Part shown: piece by piece, positions 6,408-12,383 of the stretch
Layout: each line of letters opens with the position of its first letter
Position numbering within the stretch: position 1 is the first letter of the stretch
Origin: JABCZZ01 sp964454545
Lineage (GTDB): Bacteria > Pseudomonadota > Alphaproteobacteria > Rickettsiales > JABCZZ01
Reading direction: 5' to 3'
DNA length: 12,740 nucleotides
Assembly: GCA_964454545.1 (NCBI GenBank)
Contig: CAYVTI010000054.1
Span: forward strand, 1-12,740
The notes under the pieces: generated by a model
Told to the model about the DNA's origin: nothing
The model's database searches: none
The model's input: only the letters and a program-made list of their open reading frames with translations
Made by a program: the position numbers and the translations under genes

Positions 6408-7479
6408 TATGTGCAGTAACTATCTTTGCCTCAAAGCGATTGCGCGCATAAGTCGCGTTAGAAACTCCGATCTCTGCGCAATACTCCGGATCCGCAAGCA
6501 GCCGGCGCAGCGCGTTTTCCACGCTAGCGGCGGTAATTTCCTTAAGCATGATGCCGTTTTCCGGCTGCTTCATGATGTGCCTGATTCCTCCGGCGCCGGA
6601 AGCAAGAACAGGTTTCCCCGCCGCCATCGCCTCAAGCAGCGCCACCGGCATTCCTTCCGGATAATACGTGGGGAGAGCGAAGATATAACAGCCCTGCAAT
6701 AACTTCGCTTTTTTCTCGCCGCGTACATAGCCGCAAAATCTTATCCTGTCGTTCACCGCAGAAGCGCCTGCGATTTCACGCAAATGATTTATCTCCGCGC
6801 CATCGCCTGCAAGAACCAGTTCGGTATCGGGAAAATCCGCAGCGATATTCAAAAATGCTTCCAGCAATTCATATACGCCTTTCCGCCTGTCAAAACGCGA
6901 CAGGAAAAGTATCTGCCGTTTCTGGTTTCCTGTTGATGCTGCCTGTAAATCGGATTCGTCATACATCGTGCTCGTGCAACCTATGAGGTTCCCGCTTATT
7001 CCCATCTCAATAAGCGCCTGCCTGAAGTCCGGCGACAATACCAGGATACGGCCAACGCCGCCAAGCAGCCATACGAATAACCCGCGTACTACCCGCACTT
7101 GGCGCAGATGTCTTTCCACTTCCTGGTCCCAGCCATGGAAATATACCAGCAACCGCCCAACAGGCATCATGCGCAACGCCAGCAAGATCAGGCCATCGCG
7201 GACAAGCGATCTGTAATTGAGGCTGGGATTGATGTGTACGACATCAAATCTATTGCCAAACATGAGGTAAATCAGTTTTGGAAATAACACAGCTACACGG
7301 ATTATCCTCGCGGCAGGCATTTCATCTTCCGCAGCGCGGCCTACATAAAGCGAAGTGATATTGCAACGAACGGCATGCTTCTTCATTGTTTCAATGAACG
7401 CAGCCACCCCGCCATGCGCTGAGGGAGCCGGGGATATTATCAGAACAGAAAGAGGGGTACGCTCATACGTTTCTGTCAC
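6367..7479 (-). CDS. Glycosyltransferase family 4 (GT-B fold)
   Basis: A cytosolic or membrane-surface sugar transferase that adds a sugar from a nucleotide donor to a growing glycan. The 370-residue protein has the two-domain GT-B plan. The N-terminal acceptor domain contains AHGGVAAF (21-28) and HINPS (82-86). The C-terminal donor domain starts near QILFLSRFDRRKG (189-201), with the donor-phosphate-binding Arg/Lys. It continues with LVLAGDG and ends in the GT4 signature EGMPVALLE (Glu275 and Glu283, the EX7E motif) plus AMAAGKPVLAS. The start is the GTG at 7477-7479: the frame is closed by TGA about 40 bp upstream and no ATG lies between. A small hairpin, GGTAA-ATTC-TTACC, lies at 7481-7494 just before the start. 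The gene overlaps the next gene by 26-41 bp, indicating a two-gene polysaccharide operon. Sugar and acceptor are unknown. Confidence 0.93.
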   Translation of the reverse strand: MTETYERTPLSVLIISPAPSAHGGVAAFIETMKKHAVRCNITSLYVGRAAEDEMPAARIIRVAVLFPKLIYLMFGNRFDVVHINPSLNYRSLVRDGLILLALRMMPVGRLLVYFHGWDQEVERHLRQVRVVRGLFVWLLGGVGRILVLSPDFRQALIEMGISGNLIGCTSTMYDESDLQAASTGNQKRQILFLSRFDRRKGVYELLEAFLNIAADFPDTELVLAGDGAEINHLREIAGASAVNDRIRFCGYVRGEKKAKLLQGCYIFALPTYYPEGMPVALLEAMAAGKPVLASGAGGIRHIMKQPENGIMLKEITAASVENALRRLLADPEYCAEIGVSNATYARNRFEAKIVTAHIENIYHEISCNRV

Positions 7480-7598
7480 AGGTAAATTCTTACCGTTTAT
7501 GCGCTGCGATTGCCATCAAAATATAACCTTATGACAATCCTTAAATAAATAGCTTATTTTGCCCGGATATGTAACAAAATCTTCATAAACTTCCGCTG

Positions 7599-7604
7599 TA
7601 TAAT
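7599..7604 (+). promoter_or_regulatory. Candidate -10 box for the 414-residue orphan gene
   Basis: A perfect TATAAT lies 54 bp before the ATG at 7659, in the divergent region between the glycosyltransferase and this gene. No good -35 box lies at 16-18 bp. The implied leader is about 48 nt. Confidence 0.4.
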
Positions 7605-7658
7605 GCGTGTAAAACAAGGCAATATAAGAGTGGAATATTCTATTTAATTGTTTTGTGT

Positions 7659-8903
7659 ATGGCACAGGCTGAAAACGATATTGCGGCAGATAAAGAAAAG
7701 GAGGATAAAAATCCTGATCTCACGCTCGTCGGGCGTTTCGCCCGCTACACCTCGCCGTTCTGGCAGTTGGTGATACCATTTCTCTCCGCCCGTTATCTCT
7801 TCGAGGCCCTGGATAATCTGACGGACCTCAACCACACCATAAGACACTGGAAAGATCCGGTCAAACCAGAAGCCCGACCGAAAGAACTGCTTTTCGGCAA
7901 ATGGAAAAACGAAGGCGCGCAGAGATGGTTTGCATCCAACATACTGGCAATAGCATTTGGCAGCGCGGTATCGGGCATAACAGGATACTATACTTTCCGC
8001 ACTTATCAGGACATTAAAAAATTATATTCCGAAGCCATCGCCTACGAATTTGACAAACGCCCGGAAGACATAAAATGGGATGACATCAAACAAAGTAAAA
8101 ATGATATCGTAAAAAAAACCATGGCCGCGCTTATTCACAGGAGTATACTGCGTTTCGGGGCCGCATCCACTTCCTTTATTCCGTGGGGCATACTCAACTC
8201 TAAAAAATACCATAATACGAATCAGCTTGATAACGTGGGTTTCAAAATGGGAACCGGCTTCATGGGCCTTTACCTCTTCACGGACGGCTTCAACCGCAAA
8301 GAATCGCTCTTTGAAGCCTTGCAGGAAATGGTAGATATGAAAATAAACCACAATAATGGCGATCCCGATGATATGGTAGAGACTGCAGATATTGAGAAAT
8401 TCCTCAATCTGCATAAGAAATTGCTGGATAAATCCTACCATCCTCCCGCCCGCACAACGCAGGAAGCGCAGGAAAACATTGAGCTCTCCACTTATATTGC
8501 GGATGTAATGAACCAGACCTATAACAATGCGCCACGTGCAGCAGAAACCAATTTTACCGTAGGGAAGCTTGTCTATCTGCTCGGGCATGGACTGTTGGAG
8601 AAATTCCCGGAGAGCATGGCATATGCCGCGCTTGCCAATAAATCTAAGGATATGAAAGAGGTGCAGGCAGTAGCGGACGCCATAAAGAGCGGCACGAATC
8701 CGGAAACGGCTTTCTCAGAGCATGGAGTCACGATGCATGACCGGAAGACGGATGAAATTCCAGCGCCAATCCCTGAGCAGAAACCTGCCGCCAGGAAATT
8801 TACCGACATGGTTCCGCAGTCCAGGAACAGAGTTCCGCTGGCAGCCAGGACGCCGCAAGATTTTGTATTACAGGAGAATATCCCTCCTTCCCTTGGGCAA
8901 TAG
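7659..8903 (+). CDS. Hypothetical protein with internal membrane segments
   Basis: I do not recognise a family. From the ATG at 7659 the protein has 414 residues; an in-frame TTG two codons upstream is less likely. After a charged N-terminus (about 20 residues, AENDIAADKEKEDKNPD) there is a moderately hydrophobic stretch, SPFWQLVIPFLSARYLFEAL. A clear hydrophobic segment, NILAIAFGSAVSGITGYYTF, follows near residues 90-110. Two weaker ones lie near 165-185 (FGAASTSFIPWGIL) and 205-220 (MGTGFMGLYLFTDGF). The remaining part is polar and mostly helical-looking, and the last 50 residues are Pro-rich and probably disordered (PAPIPEQKPAARK). There is no signal peptide. A TATAAT 54 bp upstream supports its own promoter. 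The ribosome binding sequence is not evident. A membrane-associated protein with a cytosolic C-terminal domain is the most I can infer. Confidence 0.75.
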   Translation: MAQAENDIAADKEKEDKNPDLTLVGRFARYTSPFWQLVIPFLSARYLFEALDNLTDLNHTIRHWKDPVKPEARPKELLFGKWKNEGAQRWFASNILAIAFGSAVSGITGYYTFRTYQDIKKLYSEAIAYEFDKRPEDIKWDDIKQSKNDIVKKTMAALIHRSILRFGAASTSFIPWGILNSKKYHNTNQLDNVGFKMGTGFMGLYLFTDGFNRKESLFEALQEMVDMKINHNNGDPDDMVETADIEKFLNLHKKLLDKSYHPPARTTQEAQENIELSTYIADVMNQTYNNAPRAAETNFTVGKLVYLLGHGLLEKFPESMAYAALANKSKDMKEVQAVADAIKSGTNPETAFSEHGVTMHDRKTDEIPAPIPEQKPAARKFTDMVPQSRNRVPLAARTPQDFVLQENIPPSLGQ

Positions 8904-8981
8904 CGCGGATATGCCTCAATCCGGTTTACTACAGGCGTTTTTTGTAATAATATTCCCGCGCATTTAGTGGAAAGAAATAGT

Positions 8982-9404
8982 ATGAAGATATTCGTCTATG
9001 GCACGCTCAAAAAAGGCGGCATCCTGCACAAATACATGGAAGAAGCAAAATTCATCAAGAAGAAGAAGCTGTCCGGCTACGTACTCTATCTTGCTCCGGA
9101 TGAAACCTATCCATTGCTTTATTTCACCGGCAACAAGAAAGATGTCGTCATAGGAGAACTGTGGAAAATCAGCAGGAAAACCAAGCGCACGCTCGACAGG
9201 CATGAGGAAGGCTATATCCTCAAGAAGCTCATGAAGCTGCCTGTCATGACCTATTACCCGGCATTCGATGTCAAGCACGCCTGCAAGAAACTTCCCATCA
9301 ATGAAAAAGGCAGGTACGAATTCAACGTGACCAGGAATTTCTATAAGGGATTCTATGGCAAAAACACTTCCGTAGTGTCCTTAGGCCATAAGGCGCAGGT
9401 GTAG
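8982..9404 (+). CDS. Gamma-glutamylcyclotransferase-fold (AIG2/GGACT-like) protein
   Basis: A small single-domain protein of the gamma-glutamylcyclotransferase-like superfamily, whose members cleave gamma-glutamyl amines or peptides to 5-oxoproline. Residues 1-13, MKIFVYGTLKKGG, are the family-defining first strand and substrate loop (YGTLK-G). LDRHEEGY (71-78) holds the expected catalytic glutamate, Glu75, at the place of the LDDFE motif of human GGACT. GELWKIS (58-64) is the usual preceding strand. At 140 residues the length fits the family. I chose ATG 8982 over GTG 8967 because GGAAAG at 8969-8974 lies 7 bp ahead and because the motif normally begins at the N-terminus. The protein is unusually Lys-rich, with runs such as FIKKKKL. 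The true substrate is unknown, and some family members are not enzymes. Confidence 0.88.
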   Translation: MKIFVYGTLKKGGILHKYMEEAKFIKKKKLSGYVLYLAPDETYPLLYFTGNKKDVVIGELWKISRKTKRTLDRHEEGYILKKLMKLPVMTYYPAFDVKHACKKLPINEKGRYEFNVTRNFYKGFYGKNTSVVSLGHKAQV

Positions 9405-9439
9405 GCCGAATCTCCGCCGCTAATAATTGTTTACTGCGC

Positions 9440-9460
9440 GGAATTTCTATAATAAATTCC
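9440..9460. promoter_or_regulatory. Inverted repeat enclosing a -10 box upstream of lpdA
   Basis: A perfect 7-bp inverted repeat, GGAATTT (9440-9446) and AAATTCC (9454-9460), brackets a 7-bp centre holding TATAAT (9448-9453). The ATG of lpdA is 36 bp past the -10, and GAGGAAGG at 9474-9481 is a strong ribosome binding site. The -35 region is poor, which would fit an activated or regulated promoter. The regulator is unknown. Confidence 0.5.
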
Positions 9461-9488
9461 ACCCGGTTTTATCGAGGAAGGCATTATA

Positions 9489-10892
9489 ATGGCTGAAACA
9501 ATGTATGATGTGGTGATAATTGGCGGCGGACCCGGCGGCTATATAGCGGCTATCCGCGCGGCGCAGCTTGGCATGAAGGTGGCCTGCGTGGAAAAACGCG
9601 GCAAGCTGGGCGGCACCTGCCTTAATATCGGCTGTATTCCGTCTAAGGCGCTGCTGCATTCTTCCGAACTTTATGAAGAAACGGCGCATGGGGAAAAGCA
9701 CGGCATCACCGGAAAAATCAGCCTGAACCTCAAGGCCATGATGACGCGTAAGGACGAAGTGGTGGAAAATCTCACCAAGGGCGTGGAAGGATTATTCAGG
9801 AAAAATAAGGTCGATTACATCATCGGCACGGGCATGATCGCAGCGCCCGGCAAAATCGGCGTCACTACGCCGGACTCAAAATCCCTGCTACTCAATACTA
9901 AACGCATCCTGATAGCCACCGGCTCGGAAGTCACTCCCCTTCCCGGCGTGACTGTCGATGAAAAGCGCATCGTGTCTTCCACGGGCGCATTGTCCTTCCC
10001 GGAAGTGCCGAAGAGGCTCGTCATCATCGGCGCGGGCGTCATCGGGCTTGAGCTTGGCTCCGTATGGCGCAGGCTCGGAGCGGAAGTCACCGTGATCGAA
10101 TTCCTCGACCGCATCACGCCGGGGCTTGATGTTGAAGTCTCCCGCCAGTTCCAGAAGATACTTGAAAAGCAGGGCATCGTCTTCAAGCTCGCCACCAAGG
10201 TGACCGGGGTCAAATCCTCCGGCAAGAATGCAACCGTGACGGCTGAACCCGTCGCGGGCGGCAAAGCGGAAGAGATAACCGCGGATTATGTGCTGGTCGC
10301 CATCGGCAGAAGGCCGTACGTGCAGGGTCTTGGCCTCAAGGAAGCGGGCGTGGAACTCGATGACAGGGGCCGCGTGAAAGTGGACGGCCACTTTGAAACG
10401 AATGTGAAGGGAATATACGCGATAGGCGACGTCATCGCCGGCCCCATGCTCGCGCACAAGGCGGAAGAAGACGGTATCGCCGCAGTGGAAACTATGGCGG
10501 GGCAGAAAGGCCATGTGAATTATAATCTCGTGCCGAGCGTCATTTATACGATGCCGGAAGTGGCAAGCGTCGGCAAGACCGAGGAGCAACTCAAGACGGA
10601 AGGCGTCAGCTACAAGGTCGGTAAATTCCCGTTCCTTGCCAATTCGCGCGCTCGCACGATGGGCAACACGGACGGCTTCGTCAAAATCCTCGCCGACAGC
10701 CAGACGGATGAGGTGTATGGAGTCCATATCATCGGCCCGCAGGCGGGAACCATGATCGCGGAAGCGGCAATCGCGATGGAGTTCCGCGCATCCTCCGAAG
10801 ACATCGCCCGCACCTGCCACTCGCACCCTGATCTAAACGAAGCCATCAAGGAAGCAGCAATGGCCGTGCTGGGAAGGGCTATACACATATAG
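9489..10892 (+). CDS. lpdA: Dihydrolipoyl dehydrogenase
   Basis: The FAD-dependent E3 component that re-oxidises dihydrolipoamide with NAD+ in pyruvate, 2-oxoglutarate or branched-chain dehydrogenase complexes and in glycine cleavage; cytosolic homodimer. The 467-residue length is standard. Residues 12-18 (GGGPGGY) bind FAD. GGTCLNIGCIPSK (41-53) has the redox-active disulfide Cys44/Cys49. GAGVIGLELGSVWRRLG in the middle is the NAD+-binding motif. YAIGDV is the second FAD motif. HSHPDLNEA (444-452) holds the catalytic dyad His446/Glu451. The start at 9489 has a strong GAGGAAGG seven bases upstream. Genes for E1 or E2 subunits are not adjacent, so the complex it serves cannot be told from context. 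The lipoprotein gene follows after 6 bp and is probably cotranscribed. Confidence 0.97.
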   Translation: MAETMYDVVIIGGGPGGYIAAIRAAQLGMKVACVEKRGKLGGTCLNIGCIPSKALLHSSELYEETAHGEKHGITGKISLNLKAMMTRKDEVVENLTKGVEGLFRKNKVDYIIGTGMIAAPGKIGVTTPDSKSLLLNTKRILIATGSEVTPLPGVTVDEKRIVSSTGALSFPEVPKRLVIIGAGVIGLELGSVWRRLGAEVTVIEFLDRITPGLDVEVSRQFQKILEKQGIVFKLATKVTGVKSSGKNATVTAEPVAGGKAEEITADYVLVAIGRRPYVQGLGLKEAGVELDDRGRVKVDGHFETNVKGIYAIGDVIAGPMLAHKAEEDGIAAVETMAGQKGHVNYNLVPSVIYTMPEVASVGKTEEQLKTEGVSYKVGKFPFLANSRARTMGNTDGFVKILADSQTDEVYGVHIIGPQAGTMIAEAAIAMEFRASSEDIARTCHSHPDLNEAIKEAAMAVLGRAIHI

Positions 10893-10898
10893 AACTAT

Positions 10899-11423
10899 AT
10901 GAAGAAAACTTTGCTGTCATTGTGCCTTTTGTTCCTTGCATCCTGCATGGACGTGGACAATTTCGGCGAATACTGGGACAAAGGCACCCTGGATCCTTAC
11001 TTGACCGGCGAATGGGCGCTCGCAAGGAACAAGGATGAAGTGCGCATCACTGTTTCGAGCGACAAGCAGGTGTATCATATCGAATACAACACGCAGGAAC
11101 GCTACATCGCAAAAACGCTGAAAATGGGCAATTACACATTCATGATGCTCAAGGAAACCAAGTACAAGGACAAGATTTCAGGGGTTCTGGTGCGCTATGC
11201 CATCAAGGATCATAACATAGTGGTGTATGAATTCGATCACGCCGCGCTTGCCGAGTTCCTGAAAAATAAATATCCGGAGACGGAAGTGTTCTACAGCACG
11301 CCTGGAAAAGGATCGGATATAACGATGAGGCTGTTTAACGACGAGACATTCAAAATACTTTCCGATATACCGGACACCGACAGGTACTGGCACATATCGG
11401 ACGTATATGTCCCGGCATCGTAG
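10899..11423 (+). CDS. Small hypothetical lipoprotein
   Basis: The 174-residue product starts with a short basic n-region and a hydrophobic core ending in the lipobox LASC (13-16), so Cys16 should be lipidated after signal peptidase II cleavage. Met-Asp follows the Cys; there is no Asp at +2, so sorting to the outer membrane is possible. The mature part is mostly beta-strand-like and polar (TGEWALARNKDEVRITVSS and onward), which recalls small beta-barrel or sandwich lipoproteins that accumulate dead-end ligands, but I cannot name a family. It begins 6 bp after lpdA with no strong ribosome binding sequence of its own and is probably translationally coupled. The tRNA-Glu gene begins 22 bp after its stop. 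Confidence 0.8.
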   Translation: MKKTLLSLCLLFLASCMDVDNFGEYWDKGTLDPYLTGEWALARNKDEVRITVSSDKQVYHIEYNTQERYIAKTLKMGNYTFMMLKETKYKDKISGVLVRYAIKDHNIVVYEFDHAALAEFLKNKYPETEVFYSTPGKGSDITMRLFNDETFKILSDIPDTDRYWHISDVYVPAS

Positions 11424-11445
11424 GCAGCCTATGCATACATCATAC

Positions 11446-11520
11446 GACCCCTTCGTCTAGTGGTTAGGACACCACCCTCTCAAGGTGGTAACACGGGTTC
11501 AAGTCCCGTGGGGGTCACCA
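11446..11520 (+). tRNA. tRNA-Glu (anticodon CUC)
   Basis: A full cloverleaf is visible. The acceptor stem pairs GACCCCT with GGGGGTC, followed by discriminator A and an encoded CCA. The D arm has TAGTGGTTAGGA. The anticodon stem is CCACC/GGTGG around the loop CTCTCAA, giving anticodon CTC at 11479-11481. The T arm is ACGGG-TTCAAGT-CCCGT. It decodes GAG. The gene lies just downstream of the lipoprotein gene on the same strand, and the sequence behind it changes to AT-rich accessory-like DNA. Confidence 0.97.
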
Positions 11521-11540
11521 TATAACTCAGTAGGTTATAT
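11520..11540 (+). other. Small hairpin directly behind tRNA-Glu
   Basis: ATATAAC (11520-11526) and GTTATAT (11534-11540) form a 7-bp inverted repeat with a 7-base loop, immediately after the CCA. It could help 3'-end formation, but it is AT-rich and lacks a T-tract, so it is not a convincing intrinsic terminator. Confidence 0.35.
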
Positions 11541-11757
11541 GTAACATCTGTTCCTTTCCAGAGTGGCTTGCCTAATATTTGCCTAATATACGGTGTGAAA
11601 CAACCTGATATATTGTGGGTATCCAGAACCAAATACTGCGCTAATATTGGTTGTATAGATCGCGCTTCAAGCTCGATGGACGCGAACTTCTAAAAAGCTG
11701 GCACCACCTCTGTCTTCCCCATCCGGAAAAATTTTGCAGTTTGCCATATCGGGGGAA
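11541..11757. other. Non-coding stretch between tRNA-Glu and the Xre gene
   Basis: I see no credible gene here. The stretch holds a perfect tandem 11-bp repeat (11568-11589) and an inverted repeat AACCAA (11627-11632) / TTGGTT (11647-11652). TTCCCC (11715-11720) and GGGGAA (11752-11757) are a weak dyad just past the Xre stop. A short open frame from about 11651 to 11760 encodes about 36 residues with no start signal and no recognisable content; it could be a gene remnant. Confidence 0.5.
11568..11589. repeat. Tandem 11-bp repeat downstream of tRNA-Glu
   Basis: TTGCCTAATAT occurs twice head to tail at 11568-11578 and 11579-11589 without mismatch, 48 bp past the tRNA. Such iterated sites next to a tRNA can be recombinase arm or core sites, or simple slippage. 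Confidence 0.8.
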
Positions 11758-12021
11758 TTAAGCTTTTGCTTTACGCCCACCCGGTAATGGTTTGGGTGGT
11801 TTTTCTCCATATGCGGGAGCAATAAAGAATTCGGTAATATTAGCCCCTAGAGCTTCCGCAATTCGTTCTAATACAGCCACAGTCGGATTCTCTAATCCCC
11901 GCTCTAATCTTGAAACATAGGTGCGGTCAATCTGGGCATCCACTGCAAGATTTTCCTGTGACAGCTTCCGCTGAACACGAAGTTTTCTTAGGTTTCTAGC
12001 CACAAGTGCTTGTGCTTTCAT
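11758..12021 (-). CDS. Xre/Cro-family regulator resembling a restriction-modification controller (C) protein
   Basis: A single-domain DNA-binding protein of 87 residues with an HTH_3 (Cro/C1) fold from about residue 8 to 68. The helix-turn-helix runs from LSQENLAVDAQ through IDRTYVSRLERG, followed by LENPTVAVLERIAEALG. The RTYVS-LERG-NPT pattern and the size match C proteins such as C.PvuII and C.AhdI, which autoregulate their own operons. It also matches many uncharacterised small Xre proteins, so the C-protein link rests on the pattern plus the operator upstream. The C-terminal tail (PPKPLPGGRKAKA) is short, basic and probably disordered. No ribosome binding sequence precedes the ATG; the upstream bases are an A-run, consistent with a leaderless message, which is reported for several C genes. 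No restriction or methylase gene is in view; downstream lies the tRNA. Confidence 0.9.
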   Translation of the reverse strand: MKAQALVARNLRKLRVQRKLSQENLAVDAQIDRTYVSRLERGLENPTVAVLERIAEALGANITEFFIAPAYGEKPPKPLPGGRKAKA

Positions 12022-12039
12022 ATTTTTTTAAGAAAGCAC
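12012..12039. promoter_or_regulatory. 8-bp inverted repeat spanning the Xre start codon
   Basis: GTGCTTTC (12012-12019) and GAAAGCAC (12032-12039) are a perfect inverted repeat with a 12-bp AT-only spacer. The Xre start codon overlaps one arm. It could be an additional operator or, if transcribed, a hairpin limiting initiation. Confidence 0.5.
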
Positions 12040-12040
12040 C

Positions 12041-12069
12041 TTGCAGACAGTTAAACCACGGACTATAGT
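12041..12069 (+). promoter_or_regulatory. Candidate promoter of the secreted-protein genes
   Basis: CTTG-type -35 TTGCAG (12041-12046), a 17-bp spacer and TATAGT (12064-12069), one mismatch from consensus. The -10 lies inside the 12-bp palindrome, so occupancy of that site would block this promoter. The predicted transcript start is near 12076, about 35 nt before the ATG at 12111. Confidence 0.5.
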
Positions 12070-12071
12070 CC
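12046..12071 (-). promoter_or_regulatory. C-box-like operator in the divergent region
   Basis: GGACTATAGTCC (12060-12071) is a perfect 12-bp palindrome. Read on the minus strand toward the Xre gene it continues as GACTATAGTCCGTG (12057-12070) and then a degenerate half, GTTTAACTGTC (12046-12056). From memory, C-protein operators have the plan GACT..AGTC, spacer CGTG, then a weaker second GACT..AGTC-like half nearer the C gene. The TATAGTCCGTG core resembles that of the C.Esp1396I operator. Position, order and spacing all fit autoregulation of the 87-residue regulator. Confidence 0.65.
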
Positions 12072-12099
12072 TAGTATTAAAAAACTATTAAACTAAACT

Positions 12100-12105
12100 G
12101 GGGAG
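12100..12105 (+). promoter_or_regulatory. Ribosome binding site of the Gln/Asn-rich gene
   Basis: GGGGAG ends 5 bp before the ATG at 12111 and fixes that start. Confidence 0.75.
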
Positions 12106-12110
12106 AACTT

Positions 12111-12365
12111 ATGAGAAACTTAACGATCTTAACTTTTGCTTTAGCAATAGCATCTAGCGCAGCCTTTGCTCAGTATTATCCGTCAAATAATAATTCTCTT
12201 CAGAATCTTCAACAGCAGTCTCAGCAGCAAGATAATTCCTGGCAGCAACAAATGCAGATAAGACAAATGTGGGCGCAACAAAGACAGGCACAAGCACAGG
12301 AAGAGCAGAACCGACTAATAAAACAGCAACAGCAGAATAATTCCTATAATAATCAGTATCGCTAA
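12111..12365 (+). CDS. Small secreted Gln/Asn-rich protein
   Basis: The 84-residue product has a clear signal peptide (MRNLTILTFALAIASSAAFA) with cleavage expected after AFA at residue 20. By count, the 64-residue mature part has 24 Gln and 10 Asn, with runs QQQ, QQQ, QQQ and QQQQ and a Tyr/Asn-rich end (SYNNQYR). No Cys is present. This composition suggests an extended, helical or aggregation-prone exported protein; no family is recognised. The start has a strong GGGGAG. The gene diverges from the Xre regulator and probably shares its operator region. The next secreted-protein gene begins 18 bp after the stop, so the two likely form one transcript. Confidence 0.82.
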   Translation: MRNLTILTFALAIASSAAFAQYYPSNNNSLQNLQQQSQQQDNSWQQQMQIRQMWAQQRQAQAQEEQNRLIKQQQQNNSYNNQYR

Positions 12366-12383
12366 CGGCTGATTCTAATATTT

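Noticed and set aside
9888..10826. Minus-strand open frame of about 312 codons opposite lpdA
   Set aside because: Sense-strand lpdA is complete with disulfide, NAD and dyad motifs; the antisense frame has no recognisable domain.
11500..11520. Duplicate of the tRNA-Glu 3' end that would mark the far side of an inserted element
   Set aside because: I looked for a second copy in the non-coding stretches of the window and found none; it could lie beyond the edge.
11568..11589. CRISPR-like repeat
   Set aside because: Only two adjacent 11-bp copies, no spacers, no cas genes.
11651..11760. Short plus-strand open frame of about 36 codons before the Xre stop
   Set aside because: No ATG at its head, no ribosome binding sequence, no recognisable content; kept only as a possible remnant in the intergenic entry.
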